From: Fragum whitleyi
Taxonomy: Eukaryota > Mollusca > Bivalvia > Cardiida > Cardiidae
Reading direction: 5' to 3'
DNA: 64,000 bases
Assembly: GCA_948146395.1 (NCBI GenBank)
Contig: OX411547.1
Location: forward strand, 63,555,610-63,619,609
The first letter of the stretch is position 1. Every line of letters starts with the position of its first letter. Below the pieces are notes generated by a model. The model saw only the letters and a program-made list of their open reading frames with translations, was not told the origin of the DNA and ran no database searches. Shown piece by piece: positions 44,130 to 56,639 of the stretch. The translations under genes were made by a program, and so were the position numbers.

Positions 44130-46169
44130 CTGTTGAAAAATCAAAAGAGAAACAATTAATTTGTTGAGATAAAAAAAATAACCTACATTTGTCGCAAAGC
44201 GAACCAATGCACCCCACCAACACTTTGTAAAAGGTTTCACCTTTCACCTTCGTGTTCCCCCAAATATAGGACACACAGCCTTTGCTCATAGACAAAAATT
44301 GTTTTATGATTCTAGGTCACTCGTTTTTAAGTCCGAGTACGGAAACGAAAATCGCGAAAGGATGATTAAACGGACAAACGGAAAGGTAGACATACAGCTT
44401 GAAACCAATATACCGCCACTACTTCGTAAGTGTGTGTGTGGGGGGGGGGGGGGGCTAAATGTACTGCTTCATTGGCAGATGTCACCCAGAAAGATGAGAA
44501 AACATTTGTAATGAAATTCATTTGAAATAAAAGGAAATACGTATTTGCAATTATCAAAAAGAATTTGAACAAACCAACCTTTAACCTGCGAGATGATTTC
44601 TTTTAGTTAGAGTTTTTTCTTCATGCTTTGATGAAAATAAGCATGGTTCAATATAAATTTCTAGACTACAACTATCGCAATTAAAATATTGAGAAGGTAT
44701 AACATTCCACTAGTTTAAGATTTTTCCTATGATAAATTGCAATAATGCTGAATTTAAAAAAAATATTTTAAACAGGCCATGTGTGGAAATAAATACAAAT
44801 AATAAACAATTGATATTGACACAAAACTGTTTAATATAGGTAGACGTAATAGTGTCAAACGATTCAACCCAACAGATAAGAGAACAAACAACAAGCAGAT
44901 AGAATATGGCAAAGTGTATTGAATATAATTGCTATAGACCACAAAATAACCCAACAAAACATAAAAGTTACAGTATACAAAAATATAATTAACAGTTTAC
45001 ATGGATCCAAAATTGTAAAGACATATATGAATTACATTTTTCTCTAAAAAGACGTGTAAAACCCAAAAGTAATTTTACTTGCGGCAATTCTGAGATATAT
45101 AGGGATATTTTTGGGAACAATACAATTGAAACGATTAGATTTGTAATCAGAGCACCGCGTACGGACACAACGCTCGGCTGCTAGTGTTGGGTATTGCAAG
45201 AAAAGTAAAAACAGGGGCATAACCCTTTCAAAATAAAATACCCCTCCATCCCCAACCATTGAATGTCTTGATAGCTCTCGTGATGGTGAACACTCATGCC
45301 AAGTTTCATAAAGATATCTAAAATAACAAGAGATATGACCATGGCTGAAGTTTGTCACACAAACGCCAACAAAAACTCCAACACGATCGACACCAATTAG
45401 ATGAAAGTACCTCGTGTTTTCTCCGGAAAACAGCCGAGCTGAAAACGGAATTTGGACAAAATATTCAACTTGGGTTCGAAATCGTGACTTCTGGTACATC
45501 GTACATACGTTTTTTTTATTTTCGTTGACGTATCTATAGCAGGAGATTAATATGGGTATTTTTAAAAAAAAAATAAAAAAAATAGAAAAGGTTGACGATT
45601 AAACTACATGCATTACAAGCATACAGATGAACATACATGCATACGGCAAAAGCCACATTTAACAGAGATTTTTGACACAATTCAACAAACTGGAGCGATC
45701 GAACAATAATATGTAAACTAGATTCATACAGTTGGAAGCAGAGCAAAGCACACTACTACAGTAGCAATTGAAGTTCAAATGTGCCGTTTTCTGCTCCGAT
45801 AAGCTACCTTTTTGCTTATCAGCTTGAAAATTCTGGTTGCATTTCGTACAAAAAGAAAACGTTCCAATAGCAATACAAGGTAGAAGGATATGTACTTTAC
45901 TGAACTCGAGGGTAACAAAGGTCCTAAACCGCTCACTTGATTATTATCGATCAAGTGGATGTTACCGAAGTTACATTATAACAAAGGTTTTTTTGGAAAA
46001 AGCTTAGTGTTTGCGGAGTTGTTATTCAAAGTGAACAATTGCAAAGTCAATAAAAATAGGCCAATCAAATTTTGTCAACATTTTTTGGGAAGGGATTCTT
46101 TTAGCTAATTTTGGCATAGTTACATTAAAATTTGTACATTGGATAAGGATGTTGTTCAAAGTGAGAAAG
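44130..46169. other. Unassigned sequence
   Basis: A G-run of about 12 lies at 44441-44454. A 151-codon minus frame at 45044-45499 overlaps a segment (45285-45420) that looks like a dispersed molluscan repeat (CAAGTTTCATAAAGATATCT) and is not called. Confidence 0.4.
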
Positions 46170-47300
46170 ACCCCGCCCTGTTACGCACATATGTATTGGC
46201 CAATCAGAAGACCGTCCACAGAGTTGCCTAAATTTTGACCTCGTGACCTAGGTCTTTACCCAATATATCCCAAATTCAACCATATACATGTATCATATAG
46301 AAAAGCACTGTGGTCAAATTTAAGGACATTGGAGGCCAAGATATGCCCCTAGAGGAATACAGTTAGTTACATCGTGAAATTGACATTCATCTCAATCAAA
46401 ATCATTCTTAATCGCTCACTCGGCGCTCCATTCACTCAATCAAAACACTCACTCAAACCGTTCAAAAACGCTCCAAACTCAATGAAATAGATATAACAAA
46501 AACTTCGTTCAAAGTAAAAGAATAGCAGGGAAAAATATGGATTTCACTGCATTTACATAAATTGTAAGCGTCTGCTTAGATCTTGAAGACATATGAGGGT
46601 ATATGTAGAACATTCATGCATTTTTTATTAAAGGGAGGTAATCAATATCGCAAATTTTGTACATCCTGAACAAAATTTACGATATAGGATTACCTCCCAT
46701 TAAATTCACTCAAAACTCGCTCCACACACTCATTCAATTTCATTCCTTAATCATTCCCAAATCATTCATCTTGTCAATTTCACGATGTTGTTAACTGTAC
46801 TTGGCTTCTCAAAGATTTGACCACGTGACCAAGCTTTTGACCCATTTAATCCTATTTCGAAATTGACCTATATCTCATAGAGACACTCATTCTAACAATG
46901 TTTCTAGACAATTAGAATTCACATAATGGTTTTCTTAGATTTTACCCCGTTTCCTAGTTTTTTACTCCACTCGCCTCATCTTCTTTACTGCACTTGACTC
47001 TTTTTCGAACTTGACCTAGATCTCAAAGAGACAAACATTCTGACCAACGGATAATACAATTGAGTAAGAAATAGGGCATCGATAGAGCGCACAGTGTTTT
47101 TCTAACATTTGAACCCATGACATTGTTTTTGACCCATTATTGAACTTGTTCAAGGTATCATGTAGACGATTTTTTCAGACATAATTTCAATACGCTTGAG
47201 ACAAACTTTTTTTTTCCAAATTTGACCCAATTTTGAATTTTGTTAAGATTTCATAAAGACCAAAATTTTTTGAATGAATTTCAAGAGATTTGAGCAAAAA
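46170..47300. repeat. Degenerate 'TTGACC...GACCTAG' repeats
   Basis: TTTGACCTCGTGACCTAGG, TTTGACCACGTGACCAAGC, TTCGAAATTGACCTATATCT and similar recur about every 100-130 bp on the plus strand, interrupted by MITE copy 27. The type is familiar from molluscan genomes. No coding capacity. Confidence 0.6.
46360..46797 (-). mobile_element. CAGTTA MITE copy 27, full length (438 bp)
   Basis: TA-flanked. Starts CAGTTAGTTACATCGTGAAA and ends TTCACGATGTTGTTAACTG. Hairpin 46630-46702 with long arms. Subfamily A. One of the best-preserved copies. Confidence 0.93.
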
Positions 47301-47592
47301 AAGGTGGCATCTAGGGTGCCCGTTAGATGTTGGCATACGACAGACACAGTTAGATCAATAAAGCTAACCATGGGCTTTTTGTGCTCAGGTGAACTACAAA
47401 TATATCTGGTATTTTTAGATGATGTATTATACATACCACATCGCCTTTCATATCCTATTTAAATTGTGAATCAAAATAATATCAACAATATTAATTTGGT
47501 ACCTTAAATAACAAACCATAGTGATATACTATACATTATAAAATTATATGTACGTTTTTTGGGTCGATAAAGGCATACGTTACGAACAAAAC

Positions 47593-47653
47593 CCGGGCGT
47601 TAACGGGAGAAAACGTGGATTAATCAGTAAATTCACGTGCCGTTAACGCCCGG
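47593..47653. repeat. GC-rich hairpin, 14-bp perfect arms
   Basis: CCGGGCGTTAACGG (47593-47606) and CCGTTAACGCCCGG (47640-47653), with ACGTG/CACGT pairing further inside. Stands out in AT-rich surroundings. Confidence 0.75.
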
Positions 47654-49312
47654 CTATTTTGATTTAATATCCTCGGTTTGAGATTATACTTTTTAATAAA
47701 TTACAAAGATTTTTATATTTTTCTGCAGTATTGGTTTGTCCTGTAGGTTTTTTTTTTTCAATGCATTCTGTTTAAAATACTTTGGAGGTTAGATCTAGAA
47801 GACTGTACACATTGATTGAAAAGATTGGTGAACAATATTCATGTCCATCATAATTATAGCTCATGTCCATCATAATTATAGAGCATGCCTTAAGACGTTG
47901 CCCTAAATCTCGCGTTAAATTACGTCTCAAATTTATCAAGCAACGCTGGCAAAAACAAGTGCATTACGCAATTGTTCCGGCATATTCGTGGGTTTGTAAC
48001 TGGTTTTATACCGTTTCTATAAAATTATGTCGCAATTTCTCTTTGAATTTATTCTCTTTATCTATCTTTTTATACAATTATAGCGTCAATACACGTTTTT
48101 TCGGGCCTTAACATTTGTAGAGACCCTAAAATGTCCTCACCATTAAACCATTTTTCGGGTCTATGCAAACCCTTTAAAATCATCAATACGGATGTTATAA
48201 TTGTTCTTTTGGGCCTAAACTTCCCCTTACATTGTTTATTTCTAGTTATTAAATGGATTAAGATTTATATATTTATGTTTTACAAAGCACGATTCTTTTT
48301 CGCAAAGGTTGAGTCTTAAATAAATCAGATTTCTGCCGACCCTTGGGATTCGGCTGCCAGTAATTGCAATATGTGCTTTTTGTTGAACTTATAATGAAAT
48401 TTTTCCGTATATTTTTATAGCAAATATTAAATGCCCTGTGCTACTTGATTTTAAAGCACAGGAATTAAGAGGTTTCCAAATCACATTTTCATGCTATTGT
48501 CATTAGGGTAAATAGTGTTTTTGAGTGAAGGGGAGTAGTTTCAATAATCTTTTCTACACCAAATAGGAATGCACTAAAAAGACCTCCGAGAGAGTCAAAT
48601 ACTACATGTTTCTTCCAGTGCAACAGCTGCGATCCCTTGAACTAAAATTAAACTTGCACTGTGAACTTAATTTTTAAGCTTTGCACGAAATTCAAAATGC
48701 ACATCTTCTCAACAGGATATGATTTCGAGTTTATATTGAAATTCATCAATAAATGTAGGATCAATGCTCCGTATAAGCTCAATATTATCGTTTAACCATG
48801 ACTTGTGACCTTGACCTATGAGACACAAAACTGTTCTTTCCGTTAGCACTTTTACCTTATGTGGAGAACACCTAAGTGAATTTATTTTGAAAGCCATGAG
48901 TTTTAATTTCCTGTCAAGATTCCGTTAGATCTGTGACGTTGACCCTTGAGAAAAGCAATTTCCACTCAACACAATATTTTATATCAAAATTCCTGAAATA
49001 ACACATTAGCTGTAGGAAGAAACTGTGAGTCCAAGGCACTCAACGGGATCTTGTGTTTTGGTGTAACTTATTCTAAAAACACAAATTCCTAAATCGTCTT
49101 TTCTGTACTAAGATAGGTAAAGTATGAACTGAACATCTTGTAATTGCTCTAACCTACGTAGATATATCAAACAATAGTGGCACATTTCTTACCAAGGAAA
49201 ACTGGATAAGTAGTTTCATCTTATTTTTGTACATTACCAAATTAAAGTCGTTTTCCTCAATGGCGCAGTGATACATGCATGCTCATCGTATGGGATAGCT
49301 GATTTTTTTCAG
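47654..49312. other. Unassigned sequence
   Basis: A 22-bp unit (CATGTCCATCATAATTATAG plus two bases) is duplicated in tandem at 47841-47885. 48760-48960 has GACCTTGACC-type repeat fragments. No gene recognised. Confidence 0.4.
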
Positions 49313-49436
49313 CTAGCTTTGACGTTGGGACATACAGGGCGATGTGTTCAGACCGAATCGTTTTCTTCAAAAAGGACTTCCCGGGAATTAAGGTAGCAAT
49401 GGACATAGTCTTCCGGACACTATCAAACCGAATCAG
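49313..49436 (+). CDS. Possible internal exon, unknown protein
   Basis: It has a strong acceptor (gatttttttcag, 49301-49312) and a donor CAG|gtattt with GT at 49437-49438. The 124-bp interval is open in one frame: SFDVGTYRAMCSD, IVFFKKDFPGIKVAMDIVF, RTLSNRI. The minus strand is also open for 85 codons here, so the strand is not certain. No neighbouring exon or family recognised. Confidence 0.33.
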
Positions 49437-49666
49437 GTATTTTTTATGGATTATTTCCGCTTCATTAAAATAGAGCGGATTTAATAAGATTCTGTCGCTG
49501 GAAACATTATTCAATTAGGGAGGGTCATTATAGAACTACAAAAAGTCGTGTTTGTTTTCAGGGAAAGGTTGTGCTGAATTTATTACCATACAAAGGAACA
49601 TATGTTTATTAAACATATCGGAAAATAAGAAAATACATGTTTTTAAAATGGGTTTTTGTGTTTATT

Positions 49667-50785
49667 TTTAGCTCACCTGAGCACATCGTGCTCATGGTGA
49701 AATGTTGTGATCAGTGGATGTCAGTCGTCCGTCGTCCGACGTCAACAATTTAAGTGTTTACACTCTAGACGCCACAAATATAAACCAATCATCATGAAAC
49801 TTTGTCAGAATGTTCTCCAGGTCACAAGAATTTACCCTATTGAAAATGGGAAGGATCCGTGCTATATCACGGAAAAGGGGGCCTAAAAGACAATTTTCTT
49901 GTTTACACTCAAGAGGCCACAAATATGATCCAATCATCATGAAACTTGGTCAGAATGTTCTCAAGGTCACAAGAATTTACCCTATTGAAAATGGGAAGGA
50001 ACCGTGCCATATCCCGGGAGAAGGGGCCTAAAAGACAATTTTCTTGTTAACACTCAAGAGGCCACAAAAAACGATTCAATCATCATGAAACTTGGTCAGA
50101 ATGTTCTCCAGGTCACAAGAATGAACCATATTTAAAAATTGGAAGGATCCATGCTATATTTTTGGGAAAGTGGCCTAAAAGACAAATTTCTTGTTTACAC
50201 TCTAGAGGCATCAAAAATGGTCCAATCATCTTGAAACTTGATCAGAATCTTCGTCAGGTCACAAGGATGAACCCTCTTGAAAATGGAGAGGATCCATGCT
50301 ATATTAAGGGAAAAGGGGCCTAAAAGAAAATTTTATTGTTTACACCCAAGAGGCCACAAATATGGTCCAATTATAAAACTTGGTTAGAATGTTTGTCAGG
50401 TCACAAGGATGAATCCTTTTGAAAATTGGAAGGATCTGTGGGATATCACAAGAAAAGGGGCCTTTATGACAGTTTTCTTGTATACACTCTAGAGGCCACA
50501 AATATTGCCCGATCTTCATGAAACTTGGTCATAATTTTTGTCAGGTCACACGGATTCACCCTATTGAAAATGGGAAGGATCCATGCCATTTCACAGGAAA
50601 ATGGGTCTTAAGAATAATTTTTTGTTATAACTCTAGGGGCCACAATTCTGGCCGAAACTTCGTGAAAGTTGGGTTTTATGTAGAAATTATCTCCTTTATG
50701 ACATCTGCCAATTTAATTGATGTGTTGTCCCAGGGGTCGAGGAAATTCAGGTGAGCGATGAAGGACCATCATGGTCCTCTTATTC
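49667..50785 (+). repeat. GCTCACCTGAG element with ~145-bp tandem array (array 1)
   Basis: Starts TTTTAGCTCACCTGAGCAC with a CGTCCGTCGTCC segment, ends TTCAGGTGAGCGATGAAGG and ATCATGGTCCTCTTATT. Between them, units begin near 49755, 49901, 50046, 50193, 50338, 50480 and 50624 (period 142-147 bp). Each has ACTCTAGAGGCCACAAATAT, TCATGAAACTTGGTCAGAAT, TTGAAAATGGGAAGGATCC and GGGGCCTAAAAGACAATTTT. The type is abundant in bivalve genomes. Confidence 0.88.
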
Positions 50786-52978
50786 CCTTTACAATTACCA
50801 AAATCAGAGCTTTTACAACATTTGAAGGCAATTAATGCAAATGTTATCGACCAAGAGAAATTTCTTTTGAAACAGTCATTGTATATATGTATAAGGTCTA
50901 ATGACATATGTAATTTTTATAGCTACCAGCTGGTACTGAGCCTATACCTGTCCTAAAACGAACATAAGCATTATACCGAAAAACGACAAGTACTATCCAA
51001 GGGCAAATGACTCGAGCATGAAGCGAGCACAGAAGGATGCCTTCTAAGTTAGATTTAATGTCTTCACAATGTTAAGCGATAACAAAAAGAAAACTAATTG
51101 GTAGAAAAAAATGACCCTAAGAGTATTTAAATCTTAATTGGCGGAGTTTAGTACTTTGTACAGGAAAGGTCAAATCTACCCAAGGATAAACTGAGAAATA
51201 AACAAGTGTGGCTAATTTCTATGTACGGTTATTGTTTATGCACAGGCATTATGGATTGATAGACAAAGGAATTTACATTTTGTCTCCCCAAACTTAAACG
51301 ACGCCTTTTTTAACATGTCTTTTCTTGTTACTGTTTCTTGTAAAATTTGCCTGTTCAACTCGAAGCCCGATGGTTGCGGGTTGGAGTTTAACAGTAGATG
51401 TATTTAGTCGTTTAACCGAACTCTTTACAAGCAGAGGCAAAGTCCACCGTGTCTCGATGGATACCATTGACTCTAGCTCTAATCCGCATATTTAGATCTA
51501 ATATGAGTTAGGACAACAATGAAATGAAATTATTATCCTCAGGGAAAACTGTTAATTTGGAAATATATAAAAGATCAAATACGGTAAATAACACTTTGGC
51601 TTTTGTTGATGAAAGCGTAGTATTATAGTGAATTAGGACAAAAGACCATACACATAAAATGCATTACTTTTCTGAAATGGAAGTATACATTAAGGATGAT
51701 ATCATCTTATTGAAGATCAAGCTTTCCCTAGCTTTATTAGAATTATCCAACTTTCAAGGTAGATAACTTGAAGATTTTCTTTCAGATCTTTAAGGATATG
51801 GTTATAACGGAACGCAAATTGCTTTTTTCTTGACACTTTACCATGCTTTACAAGACTTACGCAACATAAAACATCACAAGTGCCGTATTTTATAGATAAA
51901 GCAATTGTTTACCCAGTGTCGGTCGATCCCGCAGACTACTTTTATTGATCGTAATACATTATGCCTTGGTTCCTAAGATTCACTTCGTCTTGACAAAGAT
52001 ATTATAATTTTTTTTTTACATAGACCTACATCTTTAGATATATTACATATAAAACTGTGTTGTTGAAAGCGACCTTATGTAATTATTTTGCATAAAAAAG
52101 CTGTTATTCAAAACAGGTAGAAGATATTCGTCGGGCCTGAGTTTGATTATCGACGTTTATGACCTCTTTTTCGTGAACTAAATGAAATTTCAAGTGCCAT
52201 GAATGATAGTTGCTGAGAAAAGTGAGACGAACGTTTAATCCTGTACAACATGATGTCCTAATTTTAGTCCTTTAACAGTAAGTAGATATCTACACTGAAA
52301 CGAACTTCTAAACGGGTAAATTGTATTTGCCACATTTTAACATATTTGTAGTCATTTGATTAAGTATCTTTTATTTGTATATAAAAGGTCGTTCAATTTT
52401 GCGTTTTTTTAAAAAAGAATGGATTCGAATCTTTGTCCGTGGTGACTAATGCAAACGGTCAAATACAAGAACGCTCATTTACAAAAGTCACAATTTCGAA
52501 GAATTTCAAATTTTCGGTCGAAGAAATACTCGAAAATTAATCCTAAAAGTGACCACTTTCGACGGCTATTGTAGGTCAGATATCAAATTAGTGAAGAAAG
52601 CAACATTTTGGTTGTTTTGTTTCTCACAGAAGCATAAAATGTTACCACACCCACAAATGTTAATTTTCAAATCAGGGGTACTCTTGAATTCTCTTCAAAT
52701 TCGTGTCTTTCCTCGTGTTTAAATAGGTCGATGTTAATTGAAGCTTCTCCCCGAATGATTGTTCTAATAAAATTCGACTTTTTCACACTTCAGATACCTA
52801 AGAAAATGTTACTATTTCACCAAAAACCAAGTGGTCGTTTAGAAGTTCGTTTCAGTGTAATCGAATTGAATTTGCCAAACGACGTACAGGACTTTTTACT
52901 GATATACTATACCAAGTTTTGTTTTGTGCGAAGACAAATCGAAAAAAGAAATCATTGTACGACGATGTCTTGACTTAC
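50786..52978. other. Unassigned sequence
   Basis: AT-rich. A plus-strand frame at 52731-52973 follows a cttcag acceptor-like site (52788-52793) but has no recognised product and is not called. Confidence 0.4.
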
Positions 52979-53056
52979 CTTTCACTATTTCCGGTGGTTA
53001 ATGGTTCCATTTCTACAGCTGAGCTTGATAAGTTGCTTTTATTGTCAGAATCAATT
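52979..53056 (-). CDS. Possible internal exon (78 bp) of an unknown minus-strand gene
   Basis: On the minus strand a T-rich tract ends in CTTTGCAG (acceptor), followed by 78 bp and a consensus donor GAAAG|GTAAGT. The open frame reads IDSDNKSNLSSSAVEMEPLT, then TGNSE, and ends with two bases of a codon. Its Ser/Asn-rich character resembles a linker or cytoplasmic tail. Joining it to the exon at 44129 keeps the frame, so the two may belong to one gene with an intron of about 8.8 kb, but intermediate exons could exist. Confidence 0.42.
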
Positions 53057-54074
53057 CTGCAAAGTAACAAAAGGTCCAAAAAACAACGAACCAGAAGAAA
53101 AAGCAATTTTTCATAACCCTAAAAGAACATAGAACATACTTGAGATTAGATTGCATGCTCGTTATTTTAGATGCCCTATAATGAAAAAAATCTCTGATAT
53201 AGAATATATGAAATGAAATATTTATAGGGCGTACACAACTGTCATAGCATTCGAAATACGAAGGATAAAGACCGGTTCTTTTCAAAGCAGTTTTCTCATC
53301 TAATCGTTTCTAGTGACAGTGTATATGAGTGTTAATTGATCGCCTCTTCGTTGTACAAAAAAATTTGCAGCTCTATATTACTTTATTTACTAGAACTTAC
53401 TAGGCTTTTATAAAGCGGACAAAACCCCCACTACAAGTGCTTGTCAGTAATGAAAAGCCCTTTTCCATCATATTGCACAAACTCTTGTCAAAAGTCAATG
53501 GATCGTAAGCAAAATTCCACTCGCACATTTTTCAATACTACTGACTAAATCTGTTAAGTTTGAATCAAACTCTCCCATTAATTACTAAGAAATTAAGCGC
53601 ACACAAAAAAAAAATAAAAAGACAGAAAAAAACGACAGACGGACCGATCGACAAGCTACAGACGGACGGACCGATAAGCTGTCTCCTACATTGTTTCTAA
53701 CTCTAAACATAGTTTTGTTGTTTGTTTTTTTTAAACTTTTTTTAACGGGGGGGGGGGGGGTTAACGGTAATACTAAGTGATACCCTTTCAAGAAAATATG
53801 CCCTAACGGTGCCCTTCGGTCAGTTGAATGTTAAGGTCATTTCAGGTACAATCTGTATCATAATCAACTTTTAGTGTGTAGATAATGTCGACAAAAAAGA
53901 TTAATGACCACATACAAGCGAGCCTCCCTCATTTTCATGGATGAAAAGGAGAAAGCCGGAAAAACTGATCTTTGAGCTTGATCCAGGGGCACGAAGCAAA
54001 TTCCTCGTCAATGTCCAGCGTTATGTCATAGTCAAGAGTCAACAGCCTCGAGGAAACTCTCGAGTTATCTTTTT
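53057..54074. other. Unassigned sequence with repeat traces
   Basis: GACAGACGGACCGATCGAC and ACGGACGGACCGATAAGC (53634-53680) and a G-run (53746-53760) suggest a dispersed repeat. No gene. Confidence 0.4.
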
Positions 54075-55690
54075 AGCTCACCTGAGTTTAAAAGGTACTC
54101 AGTGATATTTTGTCGTCATCGAATGTTCGTCGTCCATAGTGCGGCATCATCACTAATTCTGTAGACATTCTATAGGCCTTAATATTTGCCCGACCGGAAC
54201 ATTGGTCTTTGTAAAATCGTGGTCAAGATCGAATTTGGATCAAATGGGGTAAAAATGAGACCAAGTAATAAAAAAAACTTGCTGACACTCTAGAGACCAT
54301 ATCAATGACTCATCTGAATGATTTTTTGATGAAACTCTGTGAAGTTCAAAATTGTGTCAAATTGATTCAAAAAAAGATTTCAAGAGATCTTATATAAAAT
54401 AAAAAAATAAAAAAAAATTAAGACACCAAAGTGGCTATGTTTATATCCGAATGAACCTATAAATTGGTCAAATGATGGTCTTGATAAAATCTCAGTCAAG
54501 TTCCAAATTAGGTTAAGTGGGATAAAAATGAGGCCAAGAGGTCAAATTTAGGTAAAATATTGTTGACACTCTAGGAGCCATTGGTTCAATCACCAAGGAA
54601 AATTGGCCAGAATGGCTGTCTTCATGAAATCTTGGTCACGTTCGAAATTGGATTAAGTCGGGTCAAAAATGAGTTCAAGAAGTAAAATATCAAAAAAATA
54701 AAGCTCTAGAGGCCGTATAAATGTTATATATCAACCTGAAAACTAGTCGAAATTATTGTCTTGTTATTGTATTGATAAAATCTAGGTCCAATTTGAAATT
54801 TGATCAAGTGGAGTAAAAGATGACATAAAAAAGTCAAATGTAAAATCAAGTAGAAAATCGAAAGGCCACAATAATTAAAAAAAGTTTTATTTTCGAGTTG
54901 ATGTGTCGATCGAGAAAGTAAAATGGAAGAGGAGTTATATGCAAAAGGTAAAAGTCGAGGCCGGAGCCTGAGGATTTTGCATTGAATATAGCTCCTCCCC
55001 TCATGAGACTTTATTCATTGCAACATCAACCCAAACATGAAATTAAAACCATTACAACGCCATCTTATTTCTAAAATTACTTTTATTACACTTTTCTGGG
55101 TCGGAAATTGTTTAAAACACGATTCTGGGTCTAAAATTAATGGAAAAGTCATTATATTGACAACAGGAAAATGTCACAGATATCAAAGGCTTTCATTTAG
55201 CACCAGTATCCATTCTAGAATTCGAAAATTAGGTGGGAATTATGTTGTTAAAACTTTAAAGTTAAAAAAATATGTCATTTTCTACCATTTCTCTATGTAA
55301 AAATATTCTCCATCATATAATTATAGGGGGATTGTTTCAAAAGTCTGCGCTAAAATTCGCAATCCCCCATCCTAGAATAGACACTGTAGCACGTGGGTTC
55401 TATGGCGTCAAAATCACCATCGTTCCCGCTACAGATGACGTTTCACGTCTGAATGGGCGGAGCTATCTGTGTACACAGTTAAACTCATAACGTATGAATT
55501 TCATTACGAATAAAGTTCTTCGTAATGTCTTCTTATTTCAGATATGCGTTTTACGCCATAGTAAATAAAATGACTTTATCAACCTGAAAATTTGTCAGAA
55601 TGATTGTCTTAATAAAATTTAGACCAAGCTGGAAATTGGGTCAAATGAGGTCATATCTTAGATAGTTAAGTAAGATATAGGGCCAATATT
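54075..55690 (+). repeat. GCTCACCTGAG element with diverged ~140-bp units (array 3), interrupted
   Basis: Starts TTTAGCTCACCTGAGTTTAA. Units begin near 54281, 54418, 54551, 54699 and 54853 (GACACTCTAGAGACC-type starts, then AATGATTGTCTTGATAAAAT). 54889-55540 interrupts the array with unrelated sequence. Unit motifs resume at about 55580-55660. Confidence 0.65.
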
Positions 55691-56371
55691 GCCATCATGA
55701 ATATAATAGAGTTTTGGCTAAGTATTTTGCATTGCAGGTTTGAGCATCAGAAAACTCAGCCCCGCGGGAAATACACCATACGAAATAAATTACTTCCGGG
55801 GCCCCATAAGTAAAAGCAAGATGTTCAGAGGAGATTTTTGATTAATCATGTATTGAAATTCCAAAATGAGAAGCTTTCATTAAAGTAGTAGGGCTAACGG
55901 AGTAACTTAACAAGCCAAATTTCTTATATGGACAAATATACTTTAAATATATGATAAACCTTTAAAAGGTACGTTAAAATTATGACTTTCTTTTTCATAA
56001 AAGCTGTAAACTTTCCGTGAATACGTCGCACATATCCATGGAGCCTTTTCTTAGACCGTAGGCTGCCGTAGGGCATATTTTCTTGATAGCGCATTGTTTA
56101 GTATTACCGTTATAAGGTTCAATGCTTCACGTGATTCATTGATTCGGTTTCCCTCCATTATTTTTTATTGTTTTAATTCGTGAATAGGATAACGAAAACT
56201 ATTACAAAAAGGAATCACACACAACGATGCAATTTGTATGATGTTGTGACCGTCCGATACTCTGCCCAACTTTGAAACGATAATGTGAATTATTATAAAA
56301 CAAGAGGAACAGATTAGGCGTATACCGCATATCTGAATTTTATTATACCAGTGAATATTGATTGTTTGGTT

Positions 56372-56633
56372 GGAGTATAACGCCGCTTCCAGCATTTTTT
56401 TCAGTTATATCGCGACGGCTGGAGCAACTTACAAGGGTTTCCTAGTATTTGTTTAACCAGTAAAACAATCATATCCTTTCTAGCCTCCAGCTGCTATCTC
56501 ATATAGGTCTACGATTACCAACCCATTGGTGAGAAATAAGTAGTTGGAAAAATGAGTGCTGCTGTCGGGGATTGAACGCGGGACCTCTAGAATGGTAGTC
56601 CGACGCGCTACCAACTGGGCTATGATAGCGGCT
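56372..56633 (-). mobile_element. tRNA-SINE, full length
   Basis: Minus-strand head AGCCGCTATCATAGCCCAGT, a mutated box B region (CGTTCAATCCCC), the shared body, and the end GAAGCGGCGTTATACTCC. Confidence 0.85.
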
Positions 56634-56639
56634 ACCAGT

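Noticed and set aside
45044..45499. 151-codon minus-strand frame
   Set aside because: It overlaps a segment that resembles a dispersed repeat, has no motif and no convincing splice sites.
49757..50754. CRISPR-like regular spacing of repeats
   Set aside because: The units are 145-bp direct tandem repeats without unique spacers in a eukaryotic repeat element.
52731..52973. 80-codon plus-strand frame after a cttcag site
   Set aside because: The acceptor-like site is fair, but no donor, neighbour or family supports it, and the region overlaps the better minus-strand exon candidate.
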